A stretch of DNA of 64,000 bases. Origin: Ruania halotolerans. Its GTDB lineage: Bacteria; Actinomycetota; Actinomycetes; Actinomycetales; Beutenbergiaceae. Of the stretch, positions 35,906 through 46,109 are shown one piece after another. The notes under the pieces were generated by a model that was not told the DNA's origin, did no database searches, and saw only the letters and a list, made by a program, of their open reading frames with translations. The stretch is from NCBI RefSeq assembly GCF_021049285.1, contig NZ_CP088017.1, forward strand, positions 2,615,380-2,679,379. Direction: 5' to 3'. The position numbers and the translations under genes are program-made. Every line of letters starts with the position of its first letter. Within the stretch, counting starts at the first letter, position 1.

Positions 35906-37420
35906 TTAACCGGATCGGCGGTGCTCCGTGGCGCCGAGGTCATTCGCGAGCGCCTCGTCCACGCGGGCCACGAGGTGGGTCCCCTCGTCCAGATGCTCGA
36001 TGGTGATCACCTCGCCGGTGGTGTGTGCCCGGTGCAGCAGGTCTCCGCGGGAGTAGGGCACCATGAGGTCCACGTCGACAGCCGGGCGAGGGAGCAGATC
36101 GGCGATACGCGCCTGCAACTCGGCCACGCCTGCGCCAGTCTTCGCCGAGACGACGATCGCGCCCGGTTCGCGGGTGCGGAGCCGGGCGATCGTCTCGGCT
36201 TCGGCGAGGTCGGCCTTGTTCAGGGCGATGATCTCGGGGATGTCCTTGACTCCCTCGATCTCGCGCAGCACGTCCCGAACGGCGGTGAGCTGACCCTCGG
36301 GATCGGGATGGGACGCGTCCACGACATGCAGGAGCACATCGGACTCGCCCACCTCCTCGAGGGTGGATCGGAAGGCCTCGACCAGCTGAGTGGGAAGGTT
36401 GCGCACGAAACCGACCGTGTCGGCCAGGGTGTAAAGGCGTCCATCTTGGGTCTCAGCCCGGCGGACGGTGGGGTCCAGCGTGGCGAACAGAGCGTTCTGC
36501 ACGAGCACGCCCGCGCCTGTGAGGCGGTTCAGCAGCGAGGACTTCCCGGCGTTGGTGTATCCGGCGATGGCCACGGACGGCACAGCACCGGTGCGGCGCG
36601 AACTGCGGCGGGCAGCACGGCCGGGAGCCATCTGGGAGATCTGACGGCGCAACTTGGCCATCCGGGTACGAATCCTGCGCCGGTCCAGCTCGATCTTGGT
36701 TTCACCGGGACCACGCGAGCCGATTCCCTCACCGCCGGCGGCGCGACCACCGGCTTGGCGGGACATCGACTCGCCCCAGCCGCGCAAACGCGGGAGCAGG
36801 TACTCGAGCTGGGCGAGCTCTACCTGTGCCTTGCCCTCGCGAGACTTGGCGTGCTGGGCGAAGATGTCCAGGATCAGCGCGGTCCGATCGATCACCTTGA
36901 CCTTGATCACATCCTCCAGCGCGCGCCGCTGCGAAGGTGCGAGTTCGGAGTCCACGATCACCGTGTCCGCACCGGTGCTCTTCACCACATCGGCGAGCTC
37001 GGCAGCTTTACCGGAGCCGATGTAGGTGCCTGGGTCAGGGGCGGAGCGGCGCTGCAGCAGGCCGTCCAGTACCTCCGAACCGGCGGTTTCGGCGAGCGCG
37101 GCGAGTTCGCGGAGGGAGACTTCGGCGGTCTCAGCGGTGCCGCGGGTCCACAGGCCGACCAGCACGACCCGCTCGAGGCGCAACTGCCGGTACTCGACCT
37201 CAGTGACATCCTCAAGCTCGGTGGAGAGCCCGCCGACCCGGCGCAGCGCGGCCCGTTCGTCCAGGTCCAGTTGGTCGCCGTGGTGGCTGGCGTGTTCGTC
37301 ATCTCCAGCCTGGATGGCCGTCCCCGCCCTCGCCAGGATTCGGGCGACGACGTCCTGTGCGCGATCCTCGGTGGAGGGCTCGGGCTCGTCGGGCGTCGTA
37401 CGGGCGGAAGGTACGGTCAT
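35906..37420 (-). CDS. hflX: GTPase HflX (ribosome-splitting)
   Basis: Ribosome-associated GTPase that can split stalled or stress-inactivated 70S ribosomes. 504 aa from ATG 37420, preceded by AGAGGA. An acidic N-terminal extension of about 70 residues precedes the HflX N domain (ETAEVSLRELAALAETAG, DTVIVDSELAPSQRRALED), then the G domain with GYTNAGKSSLLNRLTG, DTVGFVRNLP and NKAD. An in-frame start at 37516 would lie upstream of the ribosome site. Confidence 0.94.
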   Translation of the reverse strand: MTVPSARTTPDEPEPSTEDRAQDVVARILARAGTAIQAGDDEHASHHGDQLDLDERAALRRVGGLSTELEDVTEVEYRQLRLERVVLVGLWTRGTAETAEVSLRELAALAETAGSEVLDGLLQRRSAPDPGTYIGSGKAAELADVVKSTGADTVIVDSELAPSQRRALEDVIKVKVIDRTALILDIFAQHAKSREGKAQVELAQLEYLLPRLRGWGESMSRQAGGRAAGGEGIGSRGPGETKIELDRRRIRTRMAKLRRQISQMAPGRAARRSSRRTGAVPSVAIAGYTNAGKSSLLNRLTGAGVLVQNALFATLDPTVRRAETQDGRLYTLADTVGFVRNLPTQLVEAFRSTLEEVGESDVLLHVVDASHPDPEGQLTAVRDVLREIEGVKDIPEIIALNKADLAEAETIARLRTREPGAIVVSAKTGAGVAELQARIADLLPRPAVDVDLMVPYSRGDLLHRAHTTGEVITIEHLDEGTHLVARVDEALANDLGATEHRRSG

Positions 37421-37605
37421 GGTGTCCTCTCGTGGGCGCAATGATGGTCTACGATCCCATGCGGCCGGGAGAGCGCCAAGGGATTTCACCCAGAGCACAT
37501 GCCGCACTCGTGCCACGCCGAGTGCGCGGCATCTCGCCTATATCTCAGCAGGTGAGCGAGATACACCGCACTCGCGGGGTGGGGCTGGGGCTAGGGTGGG
37601 CGACC

Positions 37606-38208
37606 GTGAGTCACTACTTCTCCTCACCGGAGGGACCCGGGCGACGGCGGACACTCACCGTGACGCTTCGCGGCACGCCCGTCACTGTGCAGGTGGACCG
37701 TGGCGTGTTCTCGGGCGACCGCCTCGACCCCGGCACCACCGTGCTCCTCGACGCCGTGGGCGAGCCTCCGCCGTCGGGAAATCTGCTCGACCTGGGCTGC
37801 GGCTGGGGGCCGATCGCCTTGGCCCTCGCACAGGCCAGCTCCAGCGCCCGGGTGCTCGCAGTGGACGTGAACGAACGCGCCCTGGAGCTCACGCGCGAGA
37901 ACGCGGCAGCAGCGGGACTGGATCACGTGGAGGCGTGGCAGCCGGCCGCGCTTCTGGCCGCGGAACCAGAGCTTCGGTTGGATGCCCTGTGGTCGAATCC
38001 GCCGATCCGGATCGGCAAGGCGGCCCTGCACGAGATTCTGCAGACCTGGCTACCGAGGGTGCGACCCGGCGCGCAGGCGCACGTGGTGGTGCAAAAGCAC
38101 CTGGGGTCGGACTCGTTGCACCGTTGGATCGCCGAGACCCTAGAGCTGGACGTGGTGCGGCTGACCAGCGTGAAGGGCTACCGGGTGCTGCAGGTCACCG
38201 GCGCTTAG
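37606..38208 (+). CDS. RsmC-like class I SAM methyltransferase
   Basis: 200 aa. SAM motif LLDLGCGWGPIALAL and the NPP-type catalytic motif LWSNPPIRIGK are clear, as in the catalytic half of RsmC/RlmG 16S or 23S rRNA guanine methyltransferases; the N-terminal half of those enzymes is missing, which is usual in Actinobacteria. GTG 37606 follows TAGGGT (37592-37597) by eight nt without a Shine-Dalgarno, suggesting a leaderless mRNA. Divergent from hflX. The target base is unknown. Confidence 0.85.
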   Translation: MSHYFSSPEGPGRRRTLTVTLRGTPVTVQVDRGVFSGDRLDPGTTVLLDAVGEPPPSGNLLDLGCGWGPIALALAQASSSARVLAVDVNERALELTRENAAAAGLDHVEAWQPAALLAAEPELRLDALWSNPPIRIGKAALHEILQTWLPRVRPGAQAHVVVQKHLGSDSLHRWIAETLELDVVRLTSVKGYRVLQVTGA

Positions 38209-38264
38209 GACGTGTGGGCAGAGTGCCTGTGGGCAAAGTGGCCCGTCGTGGCGAGCATGCGCTG

Positions 38265-39239
38265 TCAGAGCAGCGTGACCTGACCCACCAGTTCAGCCGG
38301 ACCGGCGAGTTCCACATGCTGTTCAGGCAGCATGCGCACCCGGAGCGCGCCCCCGGGCACCAGCACCTGCCACTCATCCGGCGCCCCGCTACCGAACCAG
38401 GTCCGCACGGCGAGCGCCGCCGCGCAGGCACCGGTCCCGCAGGAGAGCGTCTCCCCCACGCCCCGCTCGTGCACCCGCATCCGCACCACACCGATGCGGC
38501 GAGTGCCGAGGAGTGTGCCGTCAGTATCGATCTCTTCGATCTCCCGCTCGCCGAGCGGCATCACGAACTCCACATTGGTGCCGTGCTCGGGTGCCGGGTC
38601 GACCCCGGGCGGATGGGAGAGATCCAGTTCGTCGAGCTCCTCGGGGGCTTCCACCGCGACCACGGTGTGCGGGTTCGGCAGCTCCAGGCGCAGGCCCGGT
38701 CGTTGTTCGGACAGACCGTGCACCACCACAGAGACGTCGAAGCCTTCGCTGAGCGCCTCTGGCCCACCGGGTGCCGTCCACACGCCCATATCGACGGCGT
38801 AGTCCTCGCCTTCGCGGCGCACCTGCAGCACCCCGGCGCGGGTTGCCACCGGGATCGTGGCACCGTCGGGCAGGTCGATCAGGCCCTCCTGCCGCAAGAA
38901 CGCAGTGAACACGCGGATGCCGTTACCGCACATCTCGGCGAGGGAGCCGTCAGCGTTGCGGTAGTCCATGAACCAGATGGCGCCGGCTTCGTCCGCGGCC
39001 TTAGCGAGTGACTCCTCGGCGTGAGTGGCGGGCACCGCGCGGATCACGCCGTCGGCGCCGATGCCGATGTGCCGGTCGGTGAGGGAGGCCACCTGCGCCT
39101 GCGTGAGGTCGTGCAAGCCATCGGGGTCAGCCCAGAGCAGGAAGTCGTTGCCGGTGCCGTGCCCCTTGATCAGAGTCGTCGGCAGGGTCGGCGCGGAGGC
39201 CTGGACGGCGCGCTCGGGCGGGGTGCTCATCTCGCTCAC
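38265..39239 (-). CDS. dapF: Diaminopimelate epimerase
   Basis: Converts LL- to meso-diaminopimelate in lysine synthesis. 324 aa. The two catalytic cysteines are Cys104 in EMCGNGIR and Cys267 in LSCGTGAC. The start is taken as GTG 39239, overlapping the miaA stop (GTGA); ATG 39230 is an alternative. In an organism with Lys-type peptidoglycan the enzyme would serve lysine synthesis. Last gene of miaB-miaA-dapF. Confidence 0.94.
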   Translation of the reverse strand: MSEMSTPPERAVQASAPTLPTTLIKGHGTGNDFLLWADPDGLHDLTQAQVASLTDRHIGIGADGVIRAVPATHAEESLAKAADEAGAIWFMDYRNADGSLAEMCGNGIRVFTAFLRQEGLIDLPDGATIPVATRAGVLQVRREGEDYAVDMGVWTAPGGPEALSEGFDVSVVVHGLSEQRPGLRLELPNPHTVVAVEAPEELDELDLSHPPGVDPAPEHGTNVEFVMPLGEREIEEIDTDGTLLGTRRIGVVRMRVHERGVGETLSCGTGACAAALAVRTWFGSGAPDEWQVLVPGGALRVRMLPEQHVELAGPAELVGQVTLL

Positions 39240-40183
39240 CCCACGAGCCTACGTGCCCGAGTGAGGAGGTCGGGCCCGTCGTCAGGATCGGACGCCGAGA
39301 GCCACGTGATGCGCGGGTCACGGCGGAACCATTTGCGCTGCCTGCGGGCGAGCTGCCGGGTGGCCAGTGCCGTACTCTCGATCGCCTCCGCCTCGGTGAT
39401 CTCGTCGTGAATCCAGGCGATGGCTTGTGCGTATCCGACGGCGCGCGAGGCCGTGCGTCCATCCTCGAGGCCCTCCTCGAGCAGGAGCTCGGTCTCGGCT
39501 GCCAGACCGCCGGCGAACATCCGCCGCGCACGCTGATCGATCCGGGCATCCAGTTCCTCGTCAGCCAGATCAAGGCCGATCTGCACCGCCGGAATCGCAT
39601 AGGTGTGGTCGGGCAGGTTGGCGGAAAACGGGCGGCCGGTGATCTCGATGACCTCGAGTGCACGGACGATGCGGCGGGTGTTGGCGCGGTCGATGCGGGC
39701 GGCGGCCTCCGGATCACGGCGGGTGAGCTCCTCGTGCAGAACGCCCGGCCCGTCCTCAGCGGCACGCTCCTCCCACGCGGTGCGCACCTCGGGATCGGTG
39801 CCGGGAAAGTCGATCCGGTCCAGGAGCGCGCGTACGTACAGTCCGGAGCCGCCGACCACCACCACGGCGTGGCCACGCTCGCGGCACGCCTCGATGTCAG
39901 CCCGGGCAAAGGCTTGGTAGGTCGCCACGCTCGCTTCTTCAGTCACCTCGAGCACATCGAGCTGGTGGTGCTCGATGCCTCGGCGCTCGTGCACCGGGAG
40001 CTTCGCGGTGCCGATGTCCATACCGCGGTAGAACTGCATGGCGTCGGCGTTGATGATCTCGGCGTTCAACTGCTCAGCGAGGTCGAGGGCGAGATCGGAC
40101 TTACCGGTGGCCGTAGGTCCGACGACGGCCACTACCGGGGGTTGATCGGGCTCGCCTTCAGGCGTAGGCACAGCGGGCACCAC
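39236..40183 (-). CDS. miaA: tRNA dimethylallyltransferase MiaA
   Basis: Adds a dimethylallyl group to N6 of adenosine 37 in tRNAs reading UNN codons. 315 aa. P-loop GPTATGKS at 22-29, [28 protein letters not shown] and [14 protein letters not shown] are family motifs. GTG start directly after the miaB stop; two consecutive GTG codons are possible. Works with MiaB, encoded just upstream. Confidence 0.95.
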   Translation of the reverse strand: MVPAVPTPEGEPDQPPVVAVVGPTATGKSDLALDLAEQLNAEIINADAMQFYRGMDIGTAKLPVHERRGIEHHQLDVLEVTEEASVATYQAFARADIEACRERGHAVVVVGGSGLYVRALLDRIDFPGTDPEVRTAWEERAAEDGPGVLHEELTRRDPEAAARIDRANTRRIVRALEVIEITGRPFSANLPDHTYAIPAVQIGLDLADEELDARIDQRARRMFAGGLAAETELLLEEGLEDGRTASRAVGYAQAIAWIHDEITEAEAIESTALATRQLARRQRKWFRRDPRITWLSASDPDDGPDLLTRARRLVG

Positions 40184-41755
40184 TCAGCGCCGGAGCGAGG
40201 GCATACCGAGGGTGACCGGACTGCCTGCTGCAGCTGCGCCGTCGGCGGGGGTGGCATGGGAGTGGCCACCTTCGCGGCGGGCCTGCCAGGCGTCCCCCGC
40301 GCGGGTGCGACGGACGGCGAACGTACCGCCGTCGAGGCCGGAGTCGGCGATCAGGTGATACGGAGCGGAGCGGGTGATGGTGGCGGTGACCATGTCGCCC
40401 GGCCGGGGGCGCTCCGTCTCAGGAAGGGCTGCGATGTGCTCCGGCAGACCCACGTGGACAAGCCGGTTGTCTTCGGCTCGGCCGGATAGGCGCTGCGTGG
40501 TGGTGTCCTTACGCCCTTCGCTCTCGGCGATCAGCACATCGAGCGTGCGGCCCACCTGCGTCGCGTTCTCCTCTTCGGAGATGCGATCTTGGAGTGCGGC
40601 CAGCCGCGCGTACCGTTCGGCCACAACGTCCTGCGGCACCTGATCAGGCAGCTCGGCAGCCGGGGTGCCCGGGCGCGGGGAGTACTGGAACGTGAAGGCG
40701 CTGGAGAAGCGAGAGGCTTCGACCACGTCGAGGGTGGCCTGGAAGTCCTCCTCGGTCTCCCCCGGGAACCCGACGATGATGTCGGTGGTGATGGCGGCGT
40801 GCGGGATCTGCTCACGGACCCGATCGAGGATGCCGAGGAACTTCGCGCTGCGGTACGAACGGCGCATCGCACGCAGGATCCGATCGGATCCGGACTGTAG
40901 CGGCATGTGGAGTTGCGGCATCACGGACGGTGTTTGTGCCATCGCCTCGATCACGTCATCGGTGAACGCAGCGGGGTGCGGGGAGGTGAATCGGACGCGC
41001 TCCAGACCATCGATCCGGCCCGTGGCCCGGAGCAACTTGGCGAAGGCGCCGCGGTCGCCGAATCCCACCCCGTAGGAGTTCACGTTCTGGCCGAGCAGGG
41101 TCACCTCGATGGCGCCCTGCGCGACCACGGCCTCCACCTCAGCGAGGACCTCGCCGGGGCGGCGATCGCGTTCCTTACCGCGCAGGTGGGGCACGATGCA
41201 GAAGGTGCACGTGTTGTTGCAACCCACCGAGATGGACACCCACGCTGCGTAGGCACTCTCACGGCGGGTGGGCAACGTGGACGGGAAGACCTTGAGTGCC
41301 TCCTCGATCTCCACTTGCGCGGCATCGTTGTGCCGGGCGCGCTCCAGCATCGCGGGCAGCACATCGATGTTGTGCGTGCCGAAGACGACATCCACGAAGG
41401 GGGCACGGTCCACAATGCCGCCCTTGTCCTGCTGGGCCAGGCACCCCCCGACGGCGATCTGCAGGTTCGGGTTCTCCTTCTTCAGGCTGGCGAGTTGGCC
41501 CAGGTTTCCATAGAGGCGGTCCGAGGCGTTCTCCCGGACGGCGCAGGTGTTGATCACGACGACGTCGGCGCCCGCGGCTTCGGCCATCAGGGAGCCTGCG
41601 CCACGGGTCTGGGCTGCTACGTAACCGGCATCTTCGAGCAGGCCAGCCATCCGTTCGGAGTCGTGCACGTTCATCTGGCAGCCGAGCGTGCGCACCATGT
41701 AGGTGCGGGGTCCAGCGAAGTCGGTGCTCACGCAGGCAGATTCTACGGTGTGCAT
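40184..41755 (-). CDS. miaB: tRNA-2-methylthio-N6-dimethylallyladenosine synthase MiaB
   Basis: Radical SAM methylthiotransferase acting on the product of MiaA. 523 aa. N-terminal auxiliary cluster cysteines Cys26, Cys71 and Cys105, radical SAM CxxxCxxC at Cys179, Cys183 and Cys186, and a C-terminal TRAM domain. An extra Ala/Gly/Arg-rich C-terminal tail of about 35 residues is present. Start ATG 41755, with GAGG seven nt upstream. Confidence 0.95.
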   Translation of the reverse strand: MHTVESACVSTDFAGPRTYMVRTLGCQMNVHDSERMAGLLEDAGYVAAQTRGAGSLMAEAAGADVVVINTCAVRENASDRLYGNLGQLASLKKENPNLQIAVGGCLAQQDKGGIVDRAPFVDVVFGTHNIDVLPAMLERARHNDAAQVEIEEALKVFPSTLPTRRESAYAAWVSISVGCNNTCTFCIVPHLRGKERDRRPGEVLAEVEAVVAQGAIEVTLLGQNVNSYGVGFGDRGAFAKLLRATGRIDGLERVRFTSPHPAAFTDDVIEAMAQTPSVMPQLHMPLQSGSDRILRAMRRSYRSAKFLGILDRVREQIPHAAITTDIIVGFPGETEEDFQATLDVVEASRFSSAFTFQYSPRPGTPAAELPDQVPQDVVAERYARLAALQDRISEEENATQVGRTLDVLIAESEGRKDTTTQRLSGRAEDNRLVHVGLPEHIAALPETERPRPGDMVTATITRSAPYHLIADSGLDGGTFAVRRTRAGDAWQARREGGHSHATPADGAAAAGSPVTLGMPSLRR

Positions 41756-41890
41756 CCGTCAACCTCGCAGTTCGAGCGGGCCCGGGGCACAGTGAGCCCG
41801 GGTGGGGATGAGATGCCAGATGAACGGATCGTTTCCGTACTGTGACTCGACTGCCTCGCTCTGGAAACGCAGAAAGGTTAGGTTGCGTCT

Positions 41891-42685
41891 ATGACCGACA
41901 GTTCCGTGACGCCCGTCACACCCGAGGGTGAGATCCCTGCGCACTCCGGCGAACCGCTCGTGGTGTTGGAGAACGTGAACAAGTACTTCGGCGATCTACA
42001 CGTGCTGAAGGACATCAACGTGACCGTGCACCGGGGTGAAGTGCTGGTGGTGATCGGCCCCTCCGGTTCGGGGAAGTCCACCTTGTGCCGCGCCGTCAAT
42101 CGTCTTGAGCCGATTGACTCCGGATCGATCACACTCGATGGTGTGCCGTTGCCGGACGAGGGCAAGACGCTGGCCCGGTTGCGCGCCGACGTCGGGATGG
42201 TGTTCCAGTCCTTCAACCTGTTCGCACACAAGTCGATCCTCGAGAACGTCACGCTTGGGCCGATCAAGGTGAAGGGGGTCAAGCCCGCCATAGCGAAGAA
42301 GCGCGCGATGGAACTCCTCGAACGCGTCGGAGTGGCGAACCAGGCCGCGAAGTTGCCCGCTCAGCTCTCCGGTGGTCAGCAGCAGCGGGTCGCAATCGCC
42401 CGCGCATTGGCGATGGAGCCCAAGGTGCTGCTGTTCGACGAGCCGACCTCCGCCCTGGACCCAGAGATGGTGAACGAGGTACTCGACACCATGGTCGCCC
42501 TCGCGAAGGAGGGGATGACCATGGTGGTGGTCACCCACGAGATGGGCTTCGCCCGCAAGGCCGCGGACCGGGTGATCTTCATGGCTGAAGGGCAGATCGT
42601 GGAGGAGGCCGACCCGGAGACGTTCTTCACCAACCCGCAGACCCACCGTGCCCAGGACTTCCTCGGAAAGATCCTGGCGCACTGA
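41891..42685 (+). CDS. gluA: Glutamate-type ABC transporter ATP-binding protein
   Basis: ATPase of a polar amino acid importer. 264 aa. Walker [10 protein letters not shown] at 56-64, signature [15 protein letters not shown], Walker [11 protein letters not shown] and the H-loop [16 protein letters not shown] (41879-41884) ends six nt before ATG and there is no Shine-Dalgarno, so the operon mRNA may be leaderless. Gene order ATPase, binding protein, two permeases matches Corynebacterium gluABCD; glutamate as substrate is inferred from this. Confidence 0.92.
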   Translation: MTDSSVTPVTPEGEIPAHSGEPLVVLENVNKYFGDLHVLKDINVTVHRGEVLVVIGPSGSGKSTLCRAVNRLEPIDSGSITLDGVPLPDEGKTLARLRADVGMVFQSFNLFAHKSILENVTLGPIKVKGVKPAIAKKRAMELLERVGVANQAAKLPAQLSGGQQQRVAIARALAMEPKVLLFDEPTSALDPEMVNEVLDTMVALAKEGMTMVVVTHEMGFARKAADRVIFMAEGQIVEEADPETFFTNPQTHRAQDFLGKILAH

Positions 42686-42753
42686 TGTATACCGAGCCGT
42701 CGAGGAACCCTCACGGCCCGGCGAACCACTCCCGCACAACCCGAAGGAGAATC

Positions 42754-43644
42754 ATGAAGAGCACACGAGTAGCGCTGGCGGCCTTTGCTGCCGTGGGGGC
42801 GCTCACCCTGACAGCCTGTAGCACAGCCGACCCCGGGGAGACAGACGACACTGGCAACACCGGCGGTGAGGAGATGACCGACGAAGGGGACGGTGGTGCC
42901 GACGCTGGCGAGGGCCTGCGGATCGGCATCAAGTTCGACCAGCCCGGTCTCGGCTTCCAGGACGGCGGCGACTACACCGGCTTCGACGTGGATGTCGCCC
43001 TCTATGTGACGGAACAGCTGGGCTACTCCGCCGACCAGATCGAGTTCGTGGAGGCACCGTCCGCGCAGCGCGAGACGATGCTCCAGAACGGTCAGGTGGA
43101 TATGATCTTCGCGACCTATTCCATCACGGACGAGCGGGACGAGGCAGTCGACTTCGCTGGGCCGTACTTCGTGGCTGGTCAAGATCTGCTCATCCGATCC
43201 GAGGATGAGGGCACGATCACTGGTCCCGAATCGCTGGATGGGCTCGATCTGTGCTCCGTTTCAGGGTCCACATCCGCGCAGCGCGTCGTGGATGAGTACG
43301 CAGCCGGTGCCAACCTCATCGAGCAGCCCGGCTATTCAGAGTGCATCCAATTCCTCACCGGCGGTCAGGTGGACGCCGTGACCACCGACGACATCATCTT
43401 GGCCGGCCTTGCCGCTGCCGAAGGCAGTGGCGCGCTGCAAGTGGTGGGAAGTCCGTTCTCAGAGGAGAACTACGGTGTGGGCCTTCCTGACGGCTCCGAC
43501 ATGTGCGAGGACATCAACGCCGCGATCCAGGCGATGATCGACGACGGCTCGTGGGAAGCTGCTGTCGAGGCGAATACAGAAGGCACCGGGTACACGCCGA
43601 ACGCCGAACTGAACCCGCCCGAGATGCGCGGCTGCGCCTCCTGA
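42754..43644 (+). CDS. gluB: Amino acid ABC transporter substrate-binding lipoprotein
   Basis: 296 aa family 3 solute-binding protein. Signal peptide with lipobox LTAC (Cys22), then an acidic Gly/Asp/Glu-rich linker to about residue 55 and the binding domain (GFDVDVALYVTEQLG, QNGQVDMIFATYSITDERDE). ATG 42754 is preceded by AAGGAG at six nt; the open frame upstream is a shadow. Follows gluA by 68 nt. Confidence 0.92.
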   Translation: MKSTRVALAAFAAVGALTLTACSTADPGETDDTGNTGGEEMTDEGDGGADAGEGLRIGIKFDQPGLGFQDGGDYTGFDVDVALYVTEQLGYSADQIEFVEAPSAQRETMLQNGQVDMIFATYSITDERDEAVDFAGPYFVAGQDLLIRSEDEGTITGPESLDGLDLCSVSGSTSAQRVVDEYAAGANLIEQPGYSECIQFLTGGQVDAVTTDDIILAGLAAAEGSGALQVVGSPFSEENYGVGLPDGSDMCEDINAAIQAMIDDGSWEAAVEANTEGTGYTPNAELNPPEMRGCAS

Positions 43645-43745
43645 TTTCGATGACGCGTGGTGGCGAGGTTGCGGCCTCGCCACCACGCCTCCGAGCAACG
43701 TTCTGATCGCCCTGCCGTGACGGGGCCGGAAGTGGTGAAGGTGGT

Positions 43746-44426
43746 GTGTCAGTGAGCGACTTCCTCGAGGTGCTCTCTAACTACGACATCGCGGGCGCTT
43801 ACTGGGTCAACCTGAAACTGACCTTCTTCGCGGCGCTGTTTGCGTTCATGCTCGGGACCTTCCTGGCGATGATGCGTATCTCACCGATCGCATCATTACG
43901 GATGGCCGGTGCGGGCTACGTGAACCTCGTCCGGAACACTCCACTGACCATCGTCATGGCCTCAGGCATCCTCGTCCTGTGGCCACAGTTGGGTCTCCAG
44001 TTCTCGGATGACTTCGCAACGAACTTCTTCTGGCTGGCAGTCCTTGCGCTGACCATCTACCACGCATCGTTCGTGACCGAGTCGATCCGGTCGGGGGTGA
44101 ACACTGTGCCGGTGGGCCAGGCCGAAGCGGCTCGGGCAATCGGGCTCTCGTTCTTACCCGCAGCGCGCCTGGTGATCCTGCCCCAGGCGTTCCGTGGTGC
44201 GATAGCCCCACTCGGCAATACACTCATCGCGCTGATCAAGAACAGTACCGTGGCGGCGGCGGCGTCGGTCCCCGAGGTCTCCGTGATGATGCGGACAATG
44301 ATCGAGAACGACGCGAACTACGTCGTACCAATCTTCCTTACGATCGCCGTGGGTTTCGTGATCATCGTTGTCCCTGTCGGCCTGATCACTACCTACCTCT
44401 CCCGGCGTCTGGCGGTGTCCCGATGA
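43746..44426 (+). CDS. gluC: Amino acid ABC transporter permease
   Basis: 226 aa His/Glu/Gln-type permease with about five transmembrane segments and the EAA-loop motif GQAEAARAIGLSFLPAARLVILPQAF. Start GTG 43746 or GTG 43752, with AAGGTGG nearby. 101 nt after gluB. Its stop overlaps the start of the second permease (ATGA). Confidence 0.91.
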   Translation: MSVSDFLEVLSNYDIAGAYWVNLKLTFFAALFAFMLGTFLAMMRISPIASLRMAGAGYVNLVRNTPLTIVMASGILVLWPQLGLQFSDDFATNFFWLAVLALTIYHASFVTESIRSGVNTVPVGQAEAARAIGLSFLPAARLVILPQAFRGAIAPLGNTLIALIKNSTVAAAASVPEVSVMMRTMIENDANYVVPIFLTIAVGFVIIVVPVGLITTYLSRRLAVSR

Positions 44427-45328
44427 GTGCACAAGCAGTTCTGTTCGATTCGCCGGGACCCAAGGGCCGTCGCAATATCGCCGTCGGAAACGTCGTCGGT
44501 ACCGTCTTCGTCCTCGGCGTACTCGCCTGGGTGATCGTTCAGATGGCCGAGAAGGAGCAGTTCGACCCAGCCAAGTGGGCCGTCATGGTCGAGGCCGATA
44601 CCTGGGAGTTCTATTTCCTACCCGGCCTTCAGAACACGCTGATTGCGGCCGCCTACGCGATCGTGCTCGCGATGATATTCGGCTTGCTGTTCGGTGTGGG
44701 ACGGCTCGCGTCGAACGCGCTAATCCGAGGATTCTGCAGCGTCATCGTAGAGTTCTTCCGAGCCGTCCCCGTGCTCATCATGATGATCGCCGGGTGGTTC
44801 ATAGCAGCGCTTGTCTTAAACGTCCCTCCAGAAGACGCGCCCCTCTTCGGTGTGATTGTGGGACTCACCTTGTACAATGGCTCCGTCATTGCCGAACTCG
44901 TTCGGTCCGGTGTGCATGGGTTGGCCAAGGGCCAGGGCGAAGCGGCACTCGCGATCGGGATGACCCGGGGCCAGTCACTGCGGTCGATCGAACTTCCCCA
45001 GGCGCTGATCGCCATGCTGCCCTCGCTGATCAGCCAATTCGTGGTGATCCTCAAGGACACCGCGCTCGGGTACATCATTACCTACCCCGAGCTTCTTCGC
45101 TCGGCTCGGTTGATCGGGTCGAACGCTCCGTTTCCCATCCTGCAGGCATTCTTCGTCGCAGCCGTGATGTTCATCGTGATCAATATCGTGTTGTCGTTCG
45201 CGGCTGGGCGTCTGGCCCGGCGGATCGGCGGTCGATCGGGCGCTGCCGGCAAGCAAGCACCCGGCGTCGGCATCACGACCGGAATGGCCGGTGTAGCGGA
45301 TACCCGAGGTGAGGCAACGGGCAGCTGA
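44423..45328 (+). CDS. gluD: Amino acid ABC transporter permease
   Basis: 301 aa, the second permease of the importer. EAA-loop motif GQGEAALAIGMTRGQSLRSIELPQAL, five to six transmembrane segments, and a Gly/Ala-rich C-terminal tail of about 45 residues. Coupled to the preceding permease by ATGA, so the two probably form a heterodimer. Confidence 0.91.
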   Translation: MSAQAVLFDSPGPKGRRNIAVGNVVGTVFVLGVLAWVIVQMAEKEQFDPAKWAVMVEADTWEFYFLPGLQNTLIAAAYAIVLAMIFGLLFGVGRLASNALIRGFCSVIVEFFRAVPVLIMMIAGWFIAALVLNVPPEDAPLFGVIVGLTLYNGSVIAELVRSGVHGLAKGQGEAALAIGMTRGQSLRSIELPQALIAMLPSLISQFVVILKDTALGYIITYPELLRSARLIGSNAPFPILQAFFVAAVMFIVINIVLSFAAGRLARRIGGRSGAAGKQAPGVGITTGMAGVADTRGEATGS

Positions 45329-45362
45329 GCCTTGTCTTGCACGTCCCGCGCCCAACCCCCAG

Positions 45363-45974
45363 TCACGGTGCATCCAAGAACTCTCCTGGACCGTCGGAGG
45401 ACCGCGCATCGAGTTCGTCGAGGGCTGGAATCTCGCTATCCTCAGCCAGCACCTCGTCCACGGCGCTGAGCGCCACCCCCGGCCCGTACCCCTTCCGGGC
45501 GAGCATGCTCACCAGGCGTCGTCGCCGCTTCTGGTGCTCCAATCCCTGGGTGCTCCGGGCCTTACGCCTGACGAGTTCGCGCGCACGCTCGTGCTCGTCC
45601 TCGGGCTGCACGGCCTCCAGCGCGCCATCGGCCACGTCGCCCTCGATCCCCTTGCGGCGCAACTCCTGTGCCAGGGCTCGCCGGGCCAACCCACGCTCGT
45701 TGTGCTTGCTGCGCACCAGCATCTCGGCATAGGCCACGTCATCAACGAGCCCCACCTCGGTGAACCGGTCGAGCACTTTCTCGATGATCGGCTCCGGCAC
45801 GTCTCGCTTCGCCATCGCCTCGGCCAGTTGCGCACGCGACTGCGGTGCGGCGTTCAGTTTGCGCAGCGCGATGGTGCGCGCCACCTGCTCCGGGTCCGGC
45901 TCGGCGTCCTCAGCAGCCGCACCCGTCTCAGGCGGCTCCTGCACGCGGGAGGGTCGCCGTCGAGCGCTCTTCAT
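45363..45974 (-). CDS. recX: Recombination regulator RecX
   Basis: Modulates RecA filament activity. 203 aa, all helical, with three-helix RecX repeats: LAEAMAKRDVPEPIIEKVLDRFTEVGLVDDVAYAEMLVR and LARRALAQELRRKGI are clear. It lies downstream of recA on the same strand, 135 nt away, beyond a strong hairpin, so it probably depends on partial read-through. Confidence 0.93.
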   Translation of the reverse strand: MKSARRRPSRVQEPPETGAAAEDAEPDPEQVARTIALRKLNAAPQSRAQLAEAMAKRDVPEPIIEKVLDRFTEVGLVDDVAYAEMLVRSKHNERGLARRALAQELRRKGIEGDVADGALEAVQPEDEHERARELVRRKARSTQGLEHQKRRRRLVSMLARKGYGPGVALSAVDEVLAEDSEIPALDELDARSSDGPGEFLDAP

Positions 45975-46035
45975 CGTTCTTCCACCTCACTCGCCTGCCT
46001 CGACCACCTCTGTGACAGGCGCAGCCTCGAAACGA

Positions 46036-46068
46036 CCGCACCGCCGTCGGGATCCGACGGCGGTGCGG
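46036..46068. terminator. Hairpin between recA and recX
   Basis: Perfect 15-bp inverted repeat (46036-46050 / 46054-46068) with a three-base loop. Read from recA it is followed by TCGTTTCG, a partial U-tract. Probably a partial terminator that keeps recX expression below recA, as known in E. coli. Confidence 0.75.
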
Positions 46069-46109
46069 GTTGATGCAGCAGCCTGCCCGCCGGAGCGGCA
46101 CCTCGGGAC

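Noticed and set aside
37026-39011. 661-codon plus-strand open frame across hflX, the methyltransferase and dapF
   Set aside because: It spans three real genes on both strands and has no ribosome site or domain.
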